DNA of 64,000 bases from Balanoglossus misakiensis (GCA_040954595.2 CM082591.2:8308001-8372000); one strand, 5' to 3'. Positions 22,167 to 34,636 are shown, counted from the first letter of the stretch. The notes: generated from the sequence alone by a model not told the origin. Made by a program: numbers and translations.

Positions 22167-24080
22167 ACAGTCGCATCGATGACCCATATTAGGAGTTGCT
22201 TATTAGCATAAAAATTAACATATCATTAATATGTAGAACGCGATCTGACCAATGACGCGTCCGGAAAGCCGCGCCTCTCACCCATTTCCCCGCCCATTGT
22301 TAAGAAAATCACGACTTTTTCTTTTCAAATGTAAATTTTGGGGTCAAATACGCTGTTTGGGGATATCCCGTCAATTGAAAATAAGAAAGTACGAGTCAAA
22401 CTTGCTACCGGGTCAATAAGAAAATTTTTCACCAGTGCTTTTGTGAAATATTTAATTTTGATTTTGGCGTCTACGCTATTTTTTGAGGATTTCGCCTGAA
22501 AGATGGCGACCTGGTATTAGACAGACCGATGCATGAAATGAAGTGACGGTGGTCACCTGACTGGTATCACCGCAACCAAAACACACGACCTTTCTTCAGG
22601 GCCATACATCATTCAAAAGACAAGTACCAGTAGACAGTTATTACATTTATCTATTGATTTTAGTTATGCGACTGAATTGAATATTTTGCATCACACTGAA
22701 ACTCGTCACGGAAAAAAAACGGGACTCAACCGTACCCTTTGACCTATGACTTTTGATCTTCATACTGTCAGTCTGTCGATCGCTGGTAATAATTGTTTTG
22801 GTGATGGAATAAGAATGTGTCTACGTTTTCGACAATCAAACATGAGGGTTACTCTTTGAATAAAGGTAGGGAACAATTACATGACGTGACTTGGTGTATG
22901 AATTGACGACCTTGACGGATAAGGGCAAGTGGCAGTAAAACGGCGAACTGACCAACTGGAAACCGTACAGGCTGGCTGCGCTGGTGTTCAAACAATATTT
23001 TCTTCCTCAGTCGACGACGTCCCTCCGCAAAGAGTGACTGACGTGTTTCGACATAGTGTTTATTAGTCTGTAAGTCGCAACTCATTACTTTGCATTACTA
23101 CATGAAGAGGGATTATTATTTCCAGCCCAGCCGCTCAAAGTTTAAGTTGGCTCACAACAAAATTAAAACGGTAGAGCTTATTATGATCGTGGTGAAATGA
23201 CAACCTTTGATGTTACGTAGGACGAAATAAACAATCATTTGTCCAGGCTACATCATGACTGTCAGCCTGTTTGTGTGGCGACGTACATGCGGTGAGGGTG
23301 GGCAGCACGCAGTTACATGCTGGACAGTAGAGGGGAGTAGTATCGGCAAAATCAAACTTTGCACAAGTATAACGCAACCACATCGTCTAGAATAAAGACA
23401 ACGGGCGTTCCTTTGGCATCTCTTAGTACCTCCATGGGTTTAGGAAATATGCGGCCATCATCTGTCTAGCGAGGGGCGAGGACACGGGCGGGCGGCACCC
23501 ATTGCAAGTGCCTGTATACTTCCCAGGCGTCCACATCATATATCAACGGCGTTGTTTACATGTAACTGTCTAACAGTATACTAGTACATGTATGTCTTTT
23601 GGGGGTGCATGTCGCTTTATTTTGCTTTGGTTGCTGTGCGCGGTGATATACTAGCTAGTATACAAGTCAGGTGATCACCGTCACTAAGAAACCTTGGCTC
23701 TCGATGAACGCCTTCAATCTACATGCTCTGTCCAATAACGCTGTCTTTCAGGCGAAATCCTCAAAAAATAGCGTAGACGCCAAAATCAAAATTAAATATT
23801 TCACAAAAGCACTGGTGAAAAATTTTCTTATTGACCCGGTAGCAAGTTTGACTCGTACTTTCTTATTTTCAATTGACGGGATATCCCCAAACAGCGTATT
23901 TGACCCCAAAATTTACATTTGAAAAGAAAAAGTCGTGATTTTCTTAACAATGGGCGGGGAAATGGGTGAGAGGCGCGGCTTTCCGGACGCGTCATTGGTC
24001 AGATCGCGTTCTACATATTAACGATATGTTAATTTTTATGCTAATAAGCAACTCCTAATATGGGTCATCGATGCGACTGT
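22167..24080. mobile_element. palindromic element with 336-bp inverted arms
   Basis: Positions 22167-22502 and 23745-24080 are inverted copies of equal length with very few differences. The outer edge is ACAGTCGCATCG and the inner edge CGCCTGAAAG. Beyond the inner edge the inverted match resumes in decayed form (GTGACGGTGGTCACCTGACT near 22543 against AGTCAGGTGATCACCGTCAC near 23666), so the whole 1.9 kb descends from a larger palindrome. The middle, about 22650-23600, has no convincing open frame. A still wider pair AGGTTCGGCTACA (22077) and its complement (24494) may mark the true element ends. The class is unknown. Confidence 0.55.
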
Positions 24081-24527
24081 CACACATGTCACATGCTTCA
24101 CCAACGTCTGTTTGTGTGGCACGCGCACTCTGTATTCGAATTTTGAGCGTGTACATCGATACACCACATGTCGTTGCACTGCAACTATGGTTTCAACCCT
24201 AGGGTGACCATACGAATTGATGACCAAATTTTACATAAAATGACTAAAAAGAAATAAACGCGTTTTCGTTTGTCATTATGAGATATCAAGCTAACAAGGC
24301 ATACACATATTTCGTAGATGATATGATTTTTTGTTGCCCAAAAATGAGAATAACTTTTTCACGTTTGCAACTAACGTGAAAACACCTATCTCCACGTAAA
24401 AAAACGCAATTTCTTTTACGTGTACGTCAAACTTTCATCAAAACTTGATGACCAGAACTTCGTGACGTTGCGCGTTTGCGTTCGCGTAAAACTTGTAGCC
24501 GAACCTCTCTAATGTGTCGTCAGCTTT

Positions 24528-24770
24528 CGGCACTGTGAAGTTTTACCTTTTGACTCCATGACCTCGCGCAGAGCGTCATGGGTATCTGGCGCACTAAATT
24601 TGTTATTCAATGTAAAGATTGTCCTCAAAAGTTCGTTTTCACTATGATTCCCCCAAAAATCGCCTCAGCAACGTTTTTTACAACGTGTTGTCTGCTCTGT
24701 TACGCTGACCGAAAGTTTTACCTTTTGACCCCGTGACCTCGCACAGGGCGTCATGGGTATCTGGAACTGG
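24528..24770. repeat. direct repeat of about 55 bp upstream of a candidate gene
   Basis: GTTTTACCTTTTGACTCCATG...GCGTCATGGGTATCTGG near 24540 recurs near 24716 with CCCGTGACCTCGCACAGGG in place of TCCATGACCTCGCGCAGAG. The second copy lies just before the candidate start codon at 24795, so it may be part of a promoter or 5' UTR. Confidence 0.5.
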
Positions 24771-24794
24771 AAACGCGCGAGCTTTGTAACAAGT

Positions 24795-27336
24795 ATGGCG
24801 GGCGCTCTGCGACCTTGGATACACCGTGTTCGAAATACGGACTTGAGAGAGGGCTCTCTAGGACCTTGGAATCTGAAATGTGTAAGTAATCGTTTTCCTA
24901 GATGTTTATTTGTTGCAATGAACGTGGTTTGCGGCTTGCAAGAGTAAATTTCAGATAAAAGGATATCGAACTTGTTCAGTCTGACTTGATGTTCCAGCAA
25001 ATGCGTGTTTCCATGTAAAGCCCAGGGTAAAGACTTAGTAAAGGAGCGTGAAAAGGGCCTTTCAGGTTTTGAACAGTCATGGTGAAGCATGTGAAGATTT
25101 CGGTTTGTGTGCATTAATTGACGTGATGTGTATTTTCCATCTGCACACATACGTTGCACTGCATATTTTGACTAATTAGAGTGATGTATGATTATGATTG
25201 AGTAGAAACTAATATGCATATTCGACTTGCAGGTGGTGCCTTGTTCTTGTACCGGTATATTTGCATTTGAAATCATTTCGGCTTTGACGTTCTTGACGCA
25301 TGGAGCAAAATTTTATTCCAAATTTTTGCTTTCAAACAAGTAAATATCAGGAAAAACTTGCAGTAAGCGAGTGTTTGTACTCCCGCTTACCATTTTGAAA
25401 ACCCACATAAACCCATTTCGGGAAAATTCTGAAATTGCAGTTAGATCACAGGGAGTGATAGCTGCAATGATTGTAGCGGCCAGTGCTGCTTGGTTGACTG
25501 GTGTGCAGCATAACCGCTACAAGGCCTTGTGTGTAATTTTCCAATCAACTTTCGGTCGTCAGCTCAGTTACGGGGTTTAACTCTTACCTCCGATAACATT
25601 TGAAAACCGAACGGGTGCATCCCCCCAAAAAAACACCTCCGACGGCCAAATTTCCCCCAAAATTGTCCTGCTTCCATTAAAAAAACGATAAATCCACTGA
25701 AGTTTCGCCGATGTGTTCCGCCATGTTGGAGCAAACATGGCGGACAAAGTTTGTAAACATCGGCGAAACTGCAGTGGATTTATCGTTTTTTTAATGGAAG
25801 CAGGACAATTTTGGGGGAAATTTGGCCGTCGGAGGTGTTTTTTTGGGGGGATGCACCCGTTCGGTTTTCAAATGTTATCGGAGGTAAGAGTTAAACCCCG
25901 TAACTGAGCTGACGACCGAAAGTTGATTGGAAAATTACACACAAGGCCTTGTAGCGGTTATGCACCTAGCAGCACCCGCTACAATCATTGCAGCTAAGGG
26001 AGTGATGCTGTGGAGCGAAATAAATCCAAACTGTAATCCTAAACGTTGAATAAATTCTAACCCTAACATGTCAACAAGTGTGACCATATTTGTAATTAAA
26101 TAAACACATAAATAAATGAATAATAAGCCAACCCGTTGCACTGTTAAATTATAGAGATTTTGCAGCTTTTCAGCCTTTTTTCAATCTCGAAGATATTGAT
26201 TCTACGCTTTGCTAATATTTCTTACCTAGGTCCCCATAAACACCACTCAGTAACATGTTGTTTGTGGGCTTCGTGTTGGCTTTGCTATGGTGGTGGTACC
26301 ATAACACACTACAGTTTAACTTTTGAGACAGGCAATTTTAAGGCAAGGTGATAGCGAAGAAACTGACCAGTCGTGACTATTAGATAGGGGATTTGATTGC
26401 ATGATTTATCAGAATTGTAATTGCTGTTAGATTTTTTAGCATTATGACTGTTATAAGCTACCAGTGTCTGTATGTCCCGATGTTGGCATTGTGGCACAAG
26501 GATAATAAGTGTATCAGATGATAAATACCAAATTATCTTAAGCCTCAATGTATGGATTACTTGGCCACATGATTGCACATCCTGCATTTTTGAATAATAA
26601 ATGGCATATGCTAAAGCTGTTTTATGAATGGTTACTAATACTGATTTCTTTGCCTATTTGATTCACAGGTGCTGCCTCAAATCGTCTGCAGTTGCTGTCA
26701 TGCCCAGTCTACGCTACTGTTGGCATATACGTCTGCCACCAAGCCATGAGGTATACTGACAGCCACGTTTGAAACATTTCAGTATACTGATATTCAAAGC
26801 TTAAATGTCAAGGTTTGCATTATAATCGCTACCAATATACATATTTGTGCTAATCAGTTTTATGAAGAGTGAGTTGGATCAAATGAAAGTTTTCTTTTTC
26901 ACAACAACCATAACGTAATCCTTGTACAGTGTTTCATAGATGCCAAGTGCGTGTACATGTTCTGTTGTTTACAGATATTTCAGTTTCACTTATCACTTGA
27001 TTTCCATGTTTTGGTATACCCATGTGGACCTTCATTACTGCAGTCCTGATGTAAATTGAGTTTCAAGATTTCTGTTTCAAAGAACACTGTGACACATTTC
27101 CCTGATGAATTTTCCACTGTTGTGCATTGTCATAGCACAGTCTGACCCGACATTATACCATATTTAGCATATTTTCAGTAATTAGTATGGCAGAATTCTA
27201 TAGCAAGGTTATGATTGGTAACTAATTAATATGCATATATTTAATTCACAGTCTTAAAATTAAATGTCAGCATTTCAACGTGTGGCGGAGGAGGAAAGAG
27301 AAGACCTTGGCCACATCGAAGATCACTTTCTGGTGA
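24795..27336 (+). CDS. unrecognised short protein, three exons
   Basis: Proposed exons: 24795-24881 (ATG in AAGTATGGCG, donor TGT|GTAAGT), 26692-26750 (acceptor CTGCAG, donor GAG|GTATAC) and 27252-27336 (acceptor TTAATTCACAG, stop TGA). Phases are consistent and the product is about 76 residues. The N-terminus (MAGALRPWIHRVRN) is basic with little acid, like a mitochondrial presequence. A hydrophobic stretch (LLSCPVYATVGIYV) follows, then a basic tail (NVWRRRKEK). No family is recognised. Support for coding comes from the right-arm copy of exon 2 (47929-47987): of the four base differences noted in this frame, three are silent. Exon 3 in the right arm is broken. An alternative acceptor at 26669 would also keep the frame if the first donor were two bases earlier. 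Exon 1 lies outside the large inverted repeat. The third exon could instead continue by splicing at 27333 (TG|GTGAGC). Confidence 0.4.
25459..25996. mobile_element. foldback transposon with perfect 9-bp target duplication
   Basis: A 538-bp near-perfect palindrome: almost every base of the left half (from TAGCTGCAATGATTGTAGC) is answered in the right half, centred near 25730 (CATGTTGGAGCAAACATG). It is flanked by AGGGAGTGA at 25450-25458 and again at 25997-26005. The right arm of the giant inverted repeat has a single uninterrupted AGGGAGTGA (complement, 48677-48685), which is a natural empty site. Nine-base duplications and foldback structure fit Mutator-like elements. It has no transposase; small open frames here are mirror shadows. 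Confidence 0.85.
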
Positions 27337-27344
27337 GCACAACT

Positions 27345-27645
27345 TGTGGTATAATAATAATAATAATAATTTTTACTGTCATATATAATTGCTATTGCAC
27401 ACACAAAGAAATGTGTTGTGGTGTTTCAAGATAAAAAAGAACATTACATTACAGAAAAGGTTTGAGAAAAACGTACAAACAGAATGAAAAGAACAGTGTC
27501 TAGGTATAACACAACAACTTCAGATATGTGGAATGAAAAAATCTGTGGGAGACGAGATTGATGAACTTTCACAGCACATGGTTAACCATCATGTAACATG
27601 TGAATTGCAGTAGGGAAAAAGCTGTTCAAGTGACTGATTTGAGCT
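27345..27645 (-). mobile_element. retroposon 3' end with (ATT)n tail (mirrored in right arm)
   Basis: Read on the - strand, the text runs from GAGCTCAAATCAGTCACTTG through CATATCTGAAGTTGTTG to GACAGTAAAAATTATTATTATT. A simple trinucleotide tail after a short 3' UTR-like stretch is typical of LINE or LINE-mobilised sequences. No reverse transcriptase is seen. The matching copy lies at about 47030-47330. Confidence 0.35.
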
Positions 27646-27761
27646 CCATAGCTAGTTAATGCTAAAATGTGTTGTCCAAGGTATAAGTGGTTTTTGCACT
27701 ATAATTTGCAACAGAAATAGACACTGAGCACCAGCCCGCCCTCCCCTCTTGCTGACTTGTA

Positions 27762-27890
27762 TGTATGTATGTAGGAATTTTATCAGAATTATTAGGCCCA
27801 TTCGGTATATGTATTTATACCACGGGACCTTATGGCAATCAGTTTCACCTGTATGTATGTATGTATGTATGTATATATGTCTGTATGTCC
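27762..27890. repeat. (GTAT)n tetranucleotide repeats
   Basis: Two GTATGTATGTAT runs, at about 27762-27774 and 27852-27875, with a 75-base non-repetitive spacer. In the right arm the corresponding ACATACATACAT runs are shorter (46800-46830 and 46907-46920), so their lengths differ between arms. Confidence 0.75.
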
Positions 27891-28429
27891 GTCCACATCA
27901 AACACTTGGAAACCACTAGCATATCACCTTGATATTTAGTGTGTAGATGCAGGCAGGGCTGTAGATGGGAGTTTGTCTAATAAGCTGGGAAAATGTAAAA
28001 TTTGTCAAAACTCAGAAAATCAACAACTGCTGGGCAAATTGCTTTCAAAACTGAAAATTTGGATTAATCTTTTTTGAAAGTGATCAGCTGCGGTGTTGCA
28101 GCCAGAGCGCGCCCTTGCAACAATGTCCCAAAAACTGAAGCCATGGCCGCACTTTCTGGCATACTGCTGGTCACCACGGGCGCACTCTGAGTGTAAAAAA
28201 TAGCCGGCCCTAACAAACATTGTTTCCTGATAGCTGATAGGTGTACGCATACAAAGAGATTCACTTGTCACAGTTTATGACCTTAACACAAAATCTGAGA
28301 TGTCCTAGGATATGTCCAATTTCTGAAAATTATATACATGTTGTAGGATGTAAAAGACAACCTGCACTGAAAACTTGTGAACTTGGCATGGGCAGGCAGA
28401 TGGCATAAACAGGGATGGGGGGGGGGTAT

Positions 28430-28495
28430 TATATCTCCCTGTTGCCAATTTTTTTTTTTTTTTTTTTTTTTTTTTGGGGGGGGGGGGAGGATATC
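28430..28495. repeat. homopolymer tract G9, T23-25, G12
   Basis: Consecutive long runs of G, T and G that are hard to sequence. The mirrored position 46243-46312 has different run lengths. Apparent frames across either tract should not be trusted. Confidence 0.85.
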
Positions 28496-28839
28496 TCTAG
28501 CATGTGAGTGACATCATTTTAAAGGGCTTTGGTCCCCTCAACAGGGGTATGTGTGCCATATGTGCTGGTAAACAAGGAAGCAAACGAAAACAATTTAAGG
28601 CCTGACTGCATAACTAGAAAGAAAGCACACTGCAGACACCCATTATAATAATTTATATCAATGATAGTGATGTTCGAAAGATGCTATGATTATGTAAATT
28701 TTATGTTAATTAGATATAGTATGCCAACAATATGATTTGTCCCCTTTCCAACCTGCTGTGGGTCACAATGTCCCAATGCTTTGTTAACGTCACACAGTTC
28801 TGTATGGTTTGAGCTAATAGTGTGAATTTTCTATTTTTT

Positions 28840-29370
28840 TATGCATTTTTTGGTCTTGGTCTACATTTTGGTTAAAAATCTACTTTTCTGGAATTGATCA
28901 TCCGATTTCTTTGAAATTTAGTATGAAGCTTTATTTAGGTGATCTGAGTTACCCATAGTTTTGTTCAATTTGTTGCAAAATTTGCATATTAATAGTTTTG
29001 GAGCAATTTTTGCCTTTTTTGGTAATTTTTTCTCTCTCTAAAACCACTTGTCAGATTGCTTTGAAATTTGGTAGGCATGTTCCTTGGGGTACCCCAAGAA
29101 AGATTTGCACGTATGTTTTTAAATCAACTTGGAGAATTCAAGAGTATATTTTTGGGGTGATTTTTTGCCATTTTTGGTCAAAACTCTTGTTCAGAACCTT
29201 CTACCCTAATGCTTTAAAATTTGACACGAAGGTTCCTGGGTGATTTGTCAGGATGATTTACAAAACCTATGATGAAAGTGCCAATGGTTTGTGGGAGCAA
29301 TATCTTGTATTTTAGGGGCATATTTTCCAATTTTGATAATAAAATTATATTTCTCAGAAATTATATGGCT
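28840..29370. repeat. degenerate tandem repeat of about 150-bp units
   Basis: Successive stretches share a pattern of a permissive (TTTTTGG-type) run, then CAGATTGCTTTGAAATTTGG, GTTCCTTGGGGTACC and ATTTGCATATTAATAG-like text. The right-arm copy is about 45340-45900 in reverse. Related text is at 54840-55240 and 62640-62960. Small open frames here, such as 28998-29243, follow the repeat and are not genes. Confidence 0.5.
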
Positions 29371-29395
29371 GAGTATTTTAAAATTCGAGTCGTAA

Positions 29396-29745
29396 GGGAC
29401 CGTTCAATTTTTACGGCTGGGGGGAGGGTGGTCGGCCTCTGACATTTTGCTTTTGAGTCCACAAAATTGCTGTTTTGCACCCTTTATTTTACAAAATTTT
29501 CTAATGTGGGAGGGGGACACACCTTCCCCTCCATTCTCCGCCACATTTCATTTATTGGCTGGTTTGTCTAGTGTACCAGGGCAGACTACTTGCCACCCCA
29601 TCCCACCCATGCTTACTTTGAGTGGAGTGCCAAAAGTAAAATTGGTTTTCCCCAACATTGAGTTAATTTGCTTTTGAGTTCATTAAAATGCAACTTTGAG
29701 CACCGTATTTAAAAATTTTTTTCTTCTGTCAGGGGGGGGGGGGAC
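29396..29745. mobile_element. family K element, half copy
   Basis: TAA (29393-29395) followed by GGGACCGTTCAATTTTTACG, then the same interior as 21480-21870 in reverse order. The element breaks off at a run of G (29732 onward), so the second terminus is missing. The mirror copy in the right arm is 44967-45325. Confidence 0.55.
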
Positions 29746-32035
29746 AGCTCTTCTATTATCAGTGGTCGCGCTTCTTTTTTATTTCCTGAGTCTGTGGGGA
29801 AGCAATGAAACCACAAATTACGTCCTCTGCTCTTTTGACTGCATCTTTACCTAATTTGCGTATCTTGATTAGGTTGTTGGCGTTGCTCTAATGGTCTCAA
29901 AATGTAACCTTTGAGTACTTGATAAAAACAATTGTGTCATTTCAGTCAATAATCTTTGAGGCCGAGCGTAGTCTTTATTGTACTGTGTCATGCGGTTGCC
30001 CTCACATCCAGTGATTTATAGCCAGCTGAAACAGAACGTAGTTTGCCAAGGCAGCCACCAAAAAACAGAAAAAAGGGTTTATGCCTTGTTATTCAAGTGA
30101 CGTGCGCACTGACCAGAAGCATTTCATTTATTTGGCCTAATTAACAAATTAACACCAGAAATGGATTCAATGTATATAAACAAATTAAAAAAAATATATT
30201 ACACAATAATCAAGAAACAAGACGGGCAAAAGTTAAATTATACAGGGGTGTGTGGCGCCCATTTTGAATTATGCAAATTAGAACAGTTGTCTAATATTGC
30301 CATGTCAACAAAGTTGAAATTGTTTTAGGTACCCATATTAATGAAAACCCTGAAATAAGATATAACATACCATTTTAAGACAAACATGGGAAATTACATT
30401 TTAGGGGTGTTAGAGGTGTTTTTTTGCATGTGTACTCTAGTTTCGAATGACATACTAAGATGCATGATGCATGGTCAACTTTTTTACCTAATTTAAATTA
30501 AATGACATAATTTTTTTAACCCAAAAACGCCACCATTTCCGGGGATCAATAATATATGCAACTCAAACAAAAATTCAAAAACTCAGCCTGCAGAATATAT
30601 ATGGTTTATGGGGGTTTTAACTTTGTCTTTGACGAGGAATAGGCCTCTGAAAGAGTCTTGACGGTTTCATGCAATGCCACCTTAAGCATAGTCATAGTAT
30701 CCAACAAAATTAGTTTGTTCCTACACGAATAGCGAACACTTTGCCCCCCCCCTCCCCATGGATGGCTCTTTCCACAATCACATTTTATTGAGCGAAATAT
30801 TGAATTGAATTGGAGTGGACGCTCATTTTATCATGGAAAACCACTCTCAAATGACTTGTGATCAGAAACTAAATGGTGTCACTTGTCGCATATTTGGATA
30901 TACAGAATTTTCATTCTGGCTGTATGTAAACAGCGAAGACATTAATCAACAGTCATTGTCCGCTCACCGTGTGCCCAATCGGCCATTGAATTGACTACCA
31001 TAGCAAAAGAGCTTTGTGGGTAGAGATGATAACAGTCAGTCATTTTTGGTAGCACTACTGTGAAGCTGGTGAAATCTCTCCAGTCACTATGCTCATAGAC
31101 CCATCCGAATCAAGTTTACTGATCCAGACTTCAAATTTATCGGTATTGAATTTGAAAAGGGAAAGAGTTTCTTTTCCATGCCTATAAAGAAATAGTGGCC
31201 AACTGATGCAATATGCGCGATTAACTCAGTCAGTGTCCATTGCAATGACGTGGGTGGGGCCTGTTCATAAAGAACTACATGTAACTGGTGTTCCTTGGAT
31301 GTTTGTAGTCAATCAACATAGTTTGTCCATGGTTTGACAACAAGAAAATACCAACTCTTGTTTTTATTTTATCTTTCATTCGCGGGTGTCTGTTCCAATA
31401 GAATAAATGTATGAATATTTGTCTTCTATCTACTGTTAAATATTTAAAAGATAATGACACACACATTTGTTGCCATGTTTTATTCATTAGGCTACAAAAT
31501 TGAGTTTTTAATTTCTTCAAGCGTCTCCGTTGTATGTCTGCTTCAATATAAGCAATGTTGCACATCTTGTTACATATGCCCATAGTGTAAGCCTGATAAA
31601 AAGGTGTGATGCCTCTGCAGTGATCTTGAGGTGTTGTGTTGGACTGCATATTTTCCTGCGCAGTGGGTTTATTCTGGCTAGATATAATATTTACACTCAC
31701 AGATGTTACTCTATCCTTTAGTGGCATTGAATTTGAAGACGGCACTTTCACTTTGTCTTTCAGCTTTGAAACATGGACACCAATGTAAAACTGCGCAGTG
31801 GAAATGGTAATGGTGGAAGTGGCCAGCATTGGTACCCAAGTGATTTGCCTGTGGAGTTTCCCAACATTACCCGCGATCACATTCTATGTCAAATTGTTCA
31901 TGAATCTTTAAGCCGCTAAAACGCTTCAGGTTAGGTTGACCCCCAACTTTAAGAATTTGCATGGCCAATGGGGGAGAGGGCAGTTTTTCCTCATTTATAA
32001 TTGGCTCGAGGTTTTTTCACTGTCCTCAGGCGCGT
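29746..32035. other. left-arm sequence with no confident gene
   Basis: The longest open frame (31275-31880, - strand) is discussed and rejected below. The arm contains non-repetitive, AT-rich text that is matched in the right arm at about 42690-44960. No splice-bounded exon is convincing. Confidence 0.4.
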
Positions 32036-32080
32036 AATCATCATTATCATCACCAACTTCATCGTCATCATCACCATCAC

Positions 32081-32112
<32 letters not shown>

Positions 32113-32117
32113 ATCAC

Positions 32118-32158
<41 letters not shown>

Positions 32159-32219
32159 CAATCATCATCATTATCATCATTATCATAATCATCATCATCA
32201 CAATCATAATCATCATCAC

Positions 32220-32269
<50 letters not shown>

Positions 32270-32278
32270 ATCACAATC

Positions 32279-32310
<32 letters not shown>

Positions 32311-33303
32311 CAATCACAATCATCATCACCATCATCATCATCATCAATCACAATCATCATCATCATCACAATCATCATCATTATCATCATCATTTTCATC
32401 ATCATCATCATCATCATCATTCAATCATCACAATCATCATCATCATCAATCATCATCATCAGCATCATCATCATCATCATTCCATCATCTTCATCATTAT
32501 CTTCATCATCTTCATCATTTTCATCATCATTCCATCTTCATCATCATCTTCATCATTTTCATCATCATCACAATCATCATCATCATCATCTTCATCTTCT
32601 TCATCATCCTCATCACAATCATCATCATCATCATCAGCATCTTCATCATTATCATCATCTTCATCATCATCATCATCATTCAATCATCACAATCATCATC
32701 ACAATCATCATCATCATCATCATCAATCATCATCATCAGCATCATCATCATCATCATCATCATTCCATCATCTTCATCACTATCTTCATCATTTTCATCA
32801 TCATTCCATCTTCATCATCATCTTCATCATTTTCATCATCATCACAATCATCATCATCATCTTTATCTTCTTCATCATCTTCATCACAATCATCATCATC
32901 ATCAGCATCTTCATCATTATCATCATCTTCATCATCATAATCATCTTCATCATCATTATAATCATTTTCATCATCATCATCATTACATCCTCTTCATCAT
33001 TCCATCATCATCATAATCATCATCATCATCTTCATAATTTTCATCATCATCATCATTCCATCATCATCATCTTCATCATCATAACCATCATCATCACCAT
33101 CATCTTCATCATTATCTTCATCATTATCTTCATCATTTTCATCTTCATCATCATCACCATCATCTTTATCATCTTCATCATCATCATCTTAATCATCATC
33201 ATCATCACCATCATCATCATCATCTTCATCATCTTCATCATTTTCATCATCATCATCATTCCATCATCTTCATCATCATCATAACCATCATCTTCATCAT
33301 CAT

Positions 33304-33340
<37 letters not shown>

Positions 33341-33501
33341 CTCATTCCCACTCACCGCACACACCATACAACCACACACACCGCACACATCATACAAACC
33401 GCACTCATTCGCACACACCACCACCATTATCATCATCATCATTCCATCATCATCTTCATCATCATCTTCATCATCTATTTTTATCATCATCATTTCATCA
33501 C

Positions 33502-33533
<32 letters not shown>

Positions 33534-33534
33534 C

Positions 33535-33582
<48 letters not shown>

Positions 33583-33795
33583 TATCATCATCATCATTCC
33601 ATCACCTTCATCATCATCACCATTATCTTCATCATCATTCCATCATCATCATCATCATCATTATCATCATCATCATCATCATCATTATCATCATCATCAT
33701 CATCATCATCATCACTCATTCCCACTCACCGCACACACCATACAACCACACACACCGCACACATCATACAAACCGCACTCATTCGCACACACCAC

Positions 33796-33828
<33 letters not shown>

Positions 33829-34081
33829 TCCATCATCATCTTCATCATCATCTTCGTCATCTTCTTTTATCATCATCATTCCATCATCATCATCATCATC
33901 ATCATTCCATCATCATCTTCATCATCATCTTCGTCATCTTCTTTTATCATCATCATTCCATCACCATCATCATCATCATCATTTTCATCATCATTCCATC
34001 ATCATCTTCATCATCATCATCATCATAATCATCATCATCATCATCATCATCACAATCATCATCATCATCATCTTCATCATC

Positions 34082-34123
<42 letters not shown>

Positions 34124-34287
34124 TTTATCTTCTTCATCTTCTTCATCTTCAACATTCCATCATCTTCATCATCTTCATCATCATCATCACTATCATCTTT
34201 CCTTATCATCATCATCATCTTCATCATCATCACCATCATCATCACCATCATCTTCATCATTATCTTCATCATCATTTTCATCATCAT

Positions 34288-34328
<41 letters not shown>

Positions 34329-34601
34329 TATCATCATCATCATCATCATCATCATCATTATCATCATCATCATCATCACTCATTCCCACTCACCGCACAC
34401 ACCATACAACCACACACACCGCACACATCATACAAACCGCACTCATTCGCACACACCACCATCATCATCATCATCATCATCATCATTCCATCATCATCTT
34501 CATCATCATCTTCGTCATCTTCTTTTATCATCATCATTCCATCATAATCATCATCTTCATCATTTTCATCATCATTCCATCATCATCTTCATCATCATCA
34601 T

Positions 34602-34636
<35 letters not shown>

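Larger units (their letters stand above)
25092..32035. repeat. left arm of the giant inverted repeat
   Basis: This stretch matches the reverse complement of about 42682-49055 with only scattered differences and small indels. Examples are CCCGCGATCACATTC at 31869 against GAATGCGATCGCGGG at 42831, and CAAGGCTGAAAAGC-type text near 26160 and 48500. It is 6.95 kb against 6.37 kb in the other arm, and almost all of the difference is the 547 bp of foldback element plus target duplication at 25450-26005. Homology stops abruptly at the left near AGATTTCGGTTTGTGTGC. Confidence 0.9.

Noticed and set aside
24665-25159. A 164-codon open frame on the - strand
   Set aside because: It lies antisense to the better supported exon at 24795-24881 and has no splice or domain support.
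25371-25907. Two open frames within the foldback element
   Set aside because: They are mirror readings of the same palindromic sequence and show no transposase motifs.
27345-27400. A possible CRISPR-like or array structure from repeated TAA units
   Set aside because: It is a simple trinucleotide tail, and the genome is eukaryotic.
28998-29243. An 81-codon open frame conserved in both arms
   Set aside because: It follows the degenerate tandem repeat; the apparent conservation comes from the arm duplication.
31275-31880. A 201-codon open frame on the - strand beside the microsatellite
   Set aside because: The right-arm copy (42886-43442) is frameshifted after MCVC, and the differences between the arms mostly change amino acids. 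The nominal start is not an ATG. No family features.
32001-33284. A 427-codon open frame
   Set aside because: It is a reading of the ATC microsatellite as runs of His, Ser and Ile; the frame type simply follows the trinucleotide phase.
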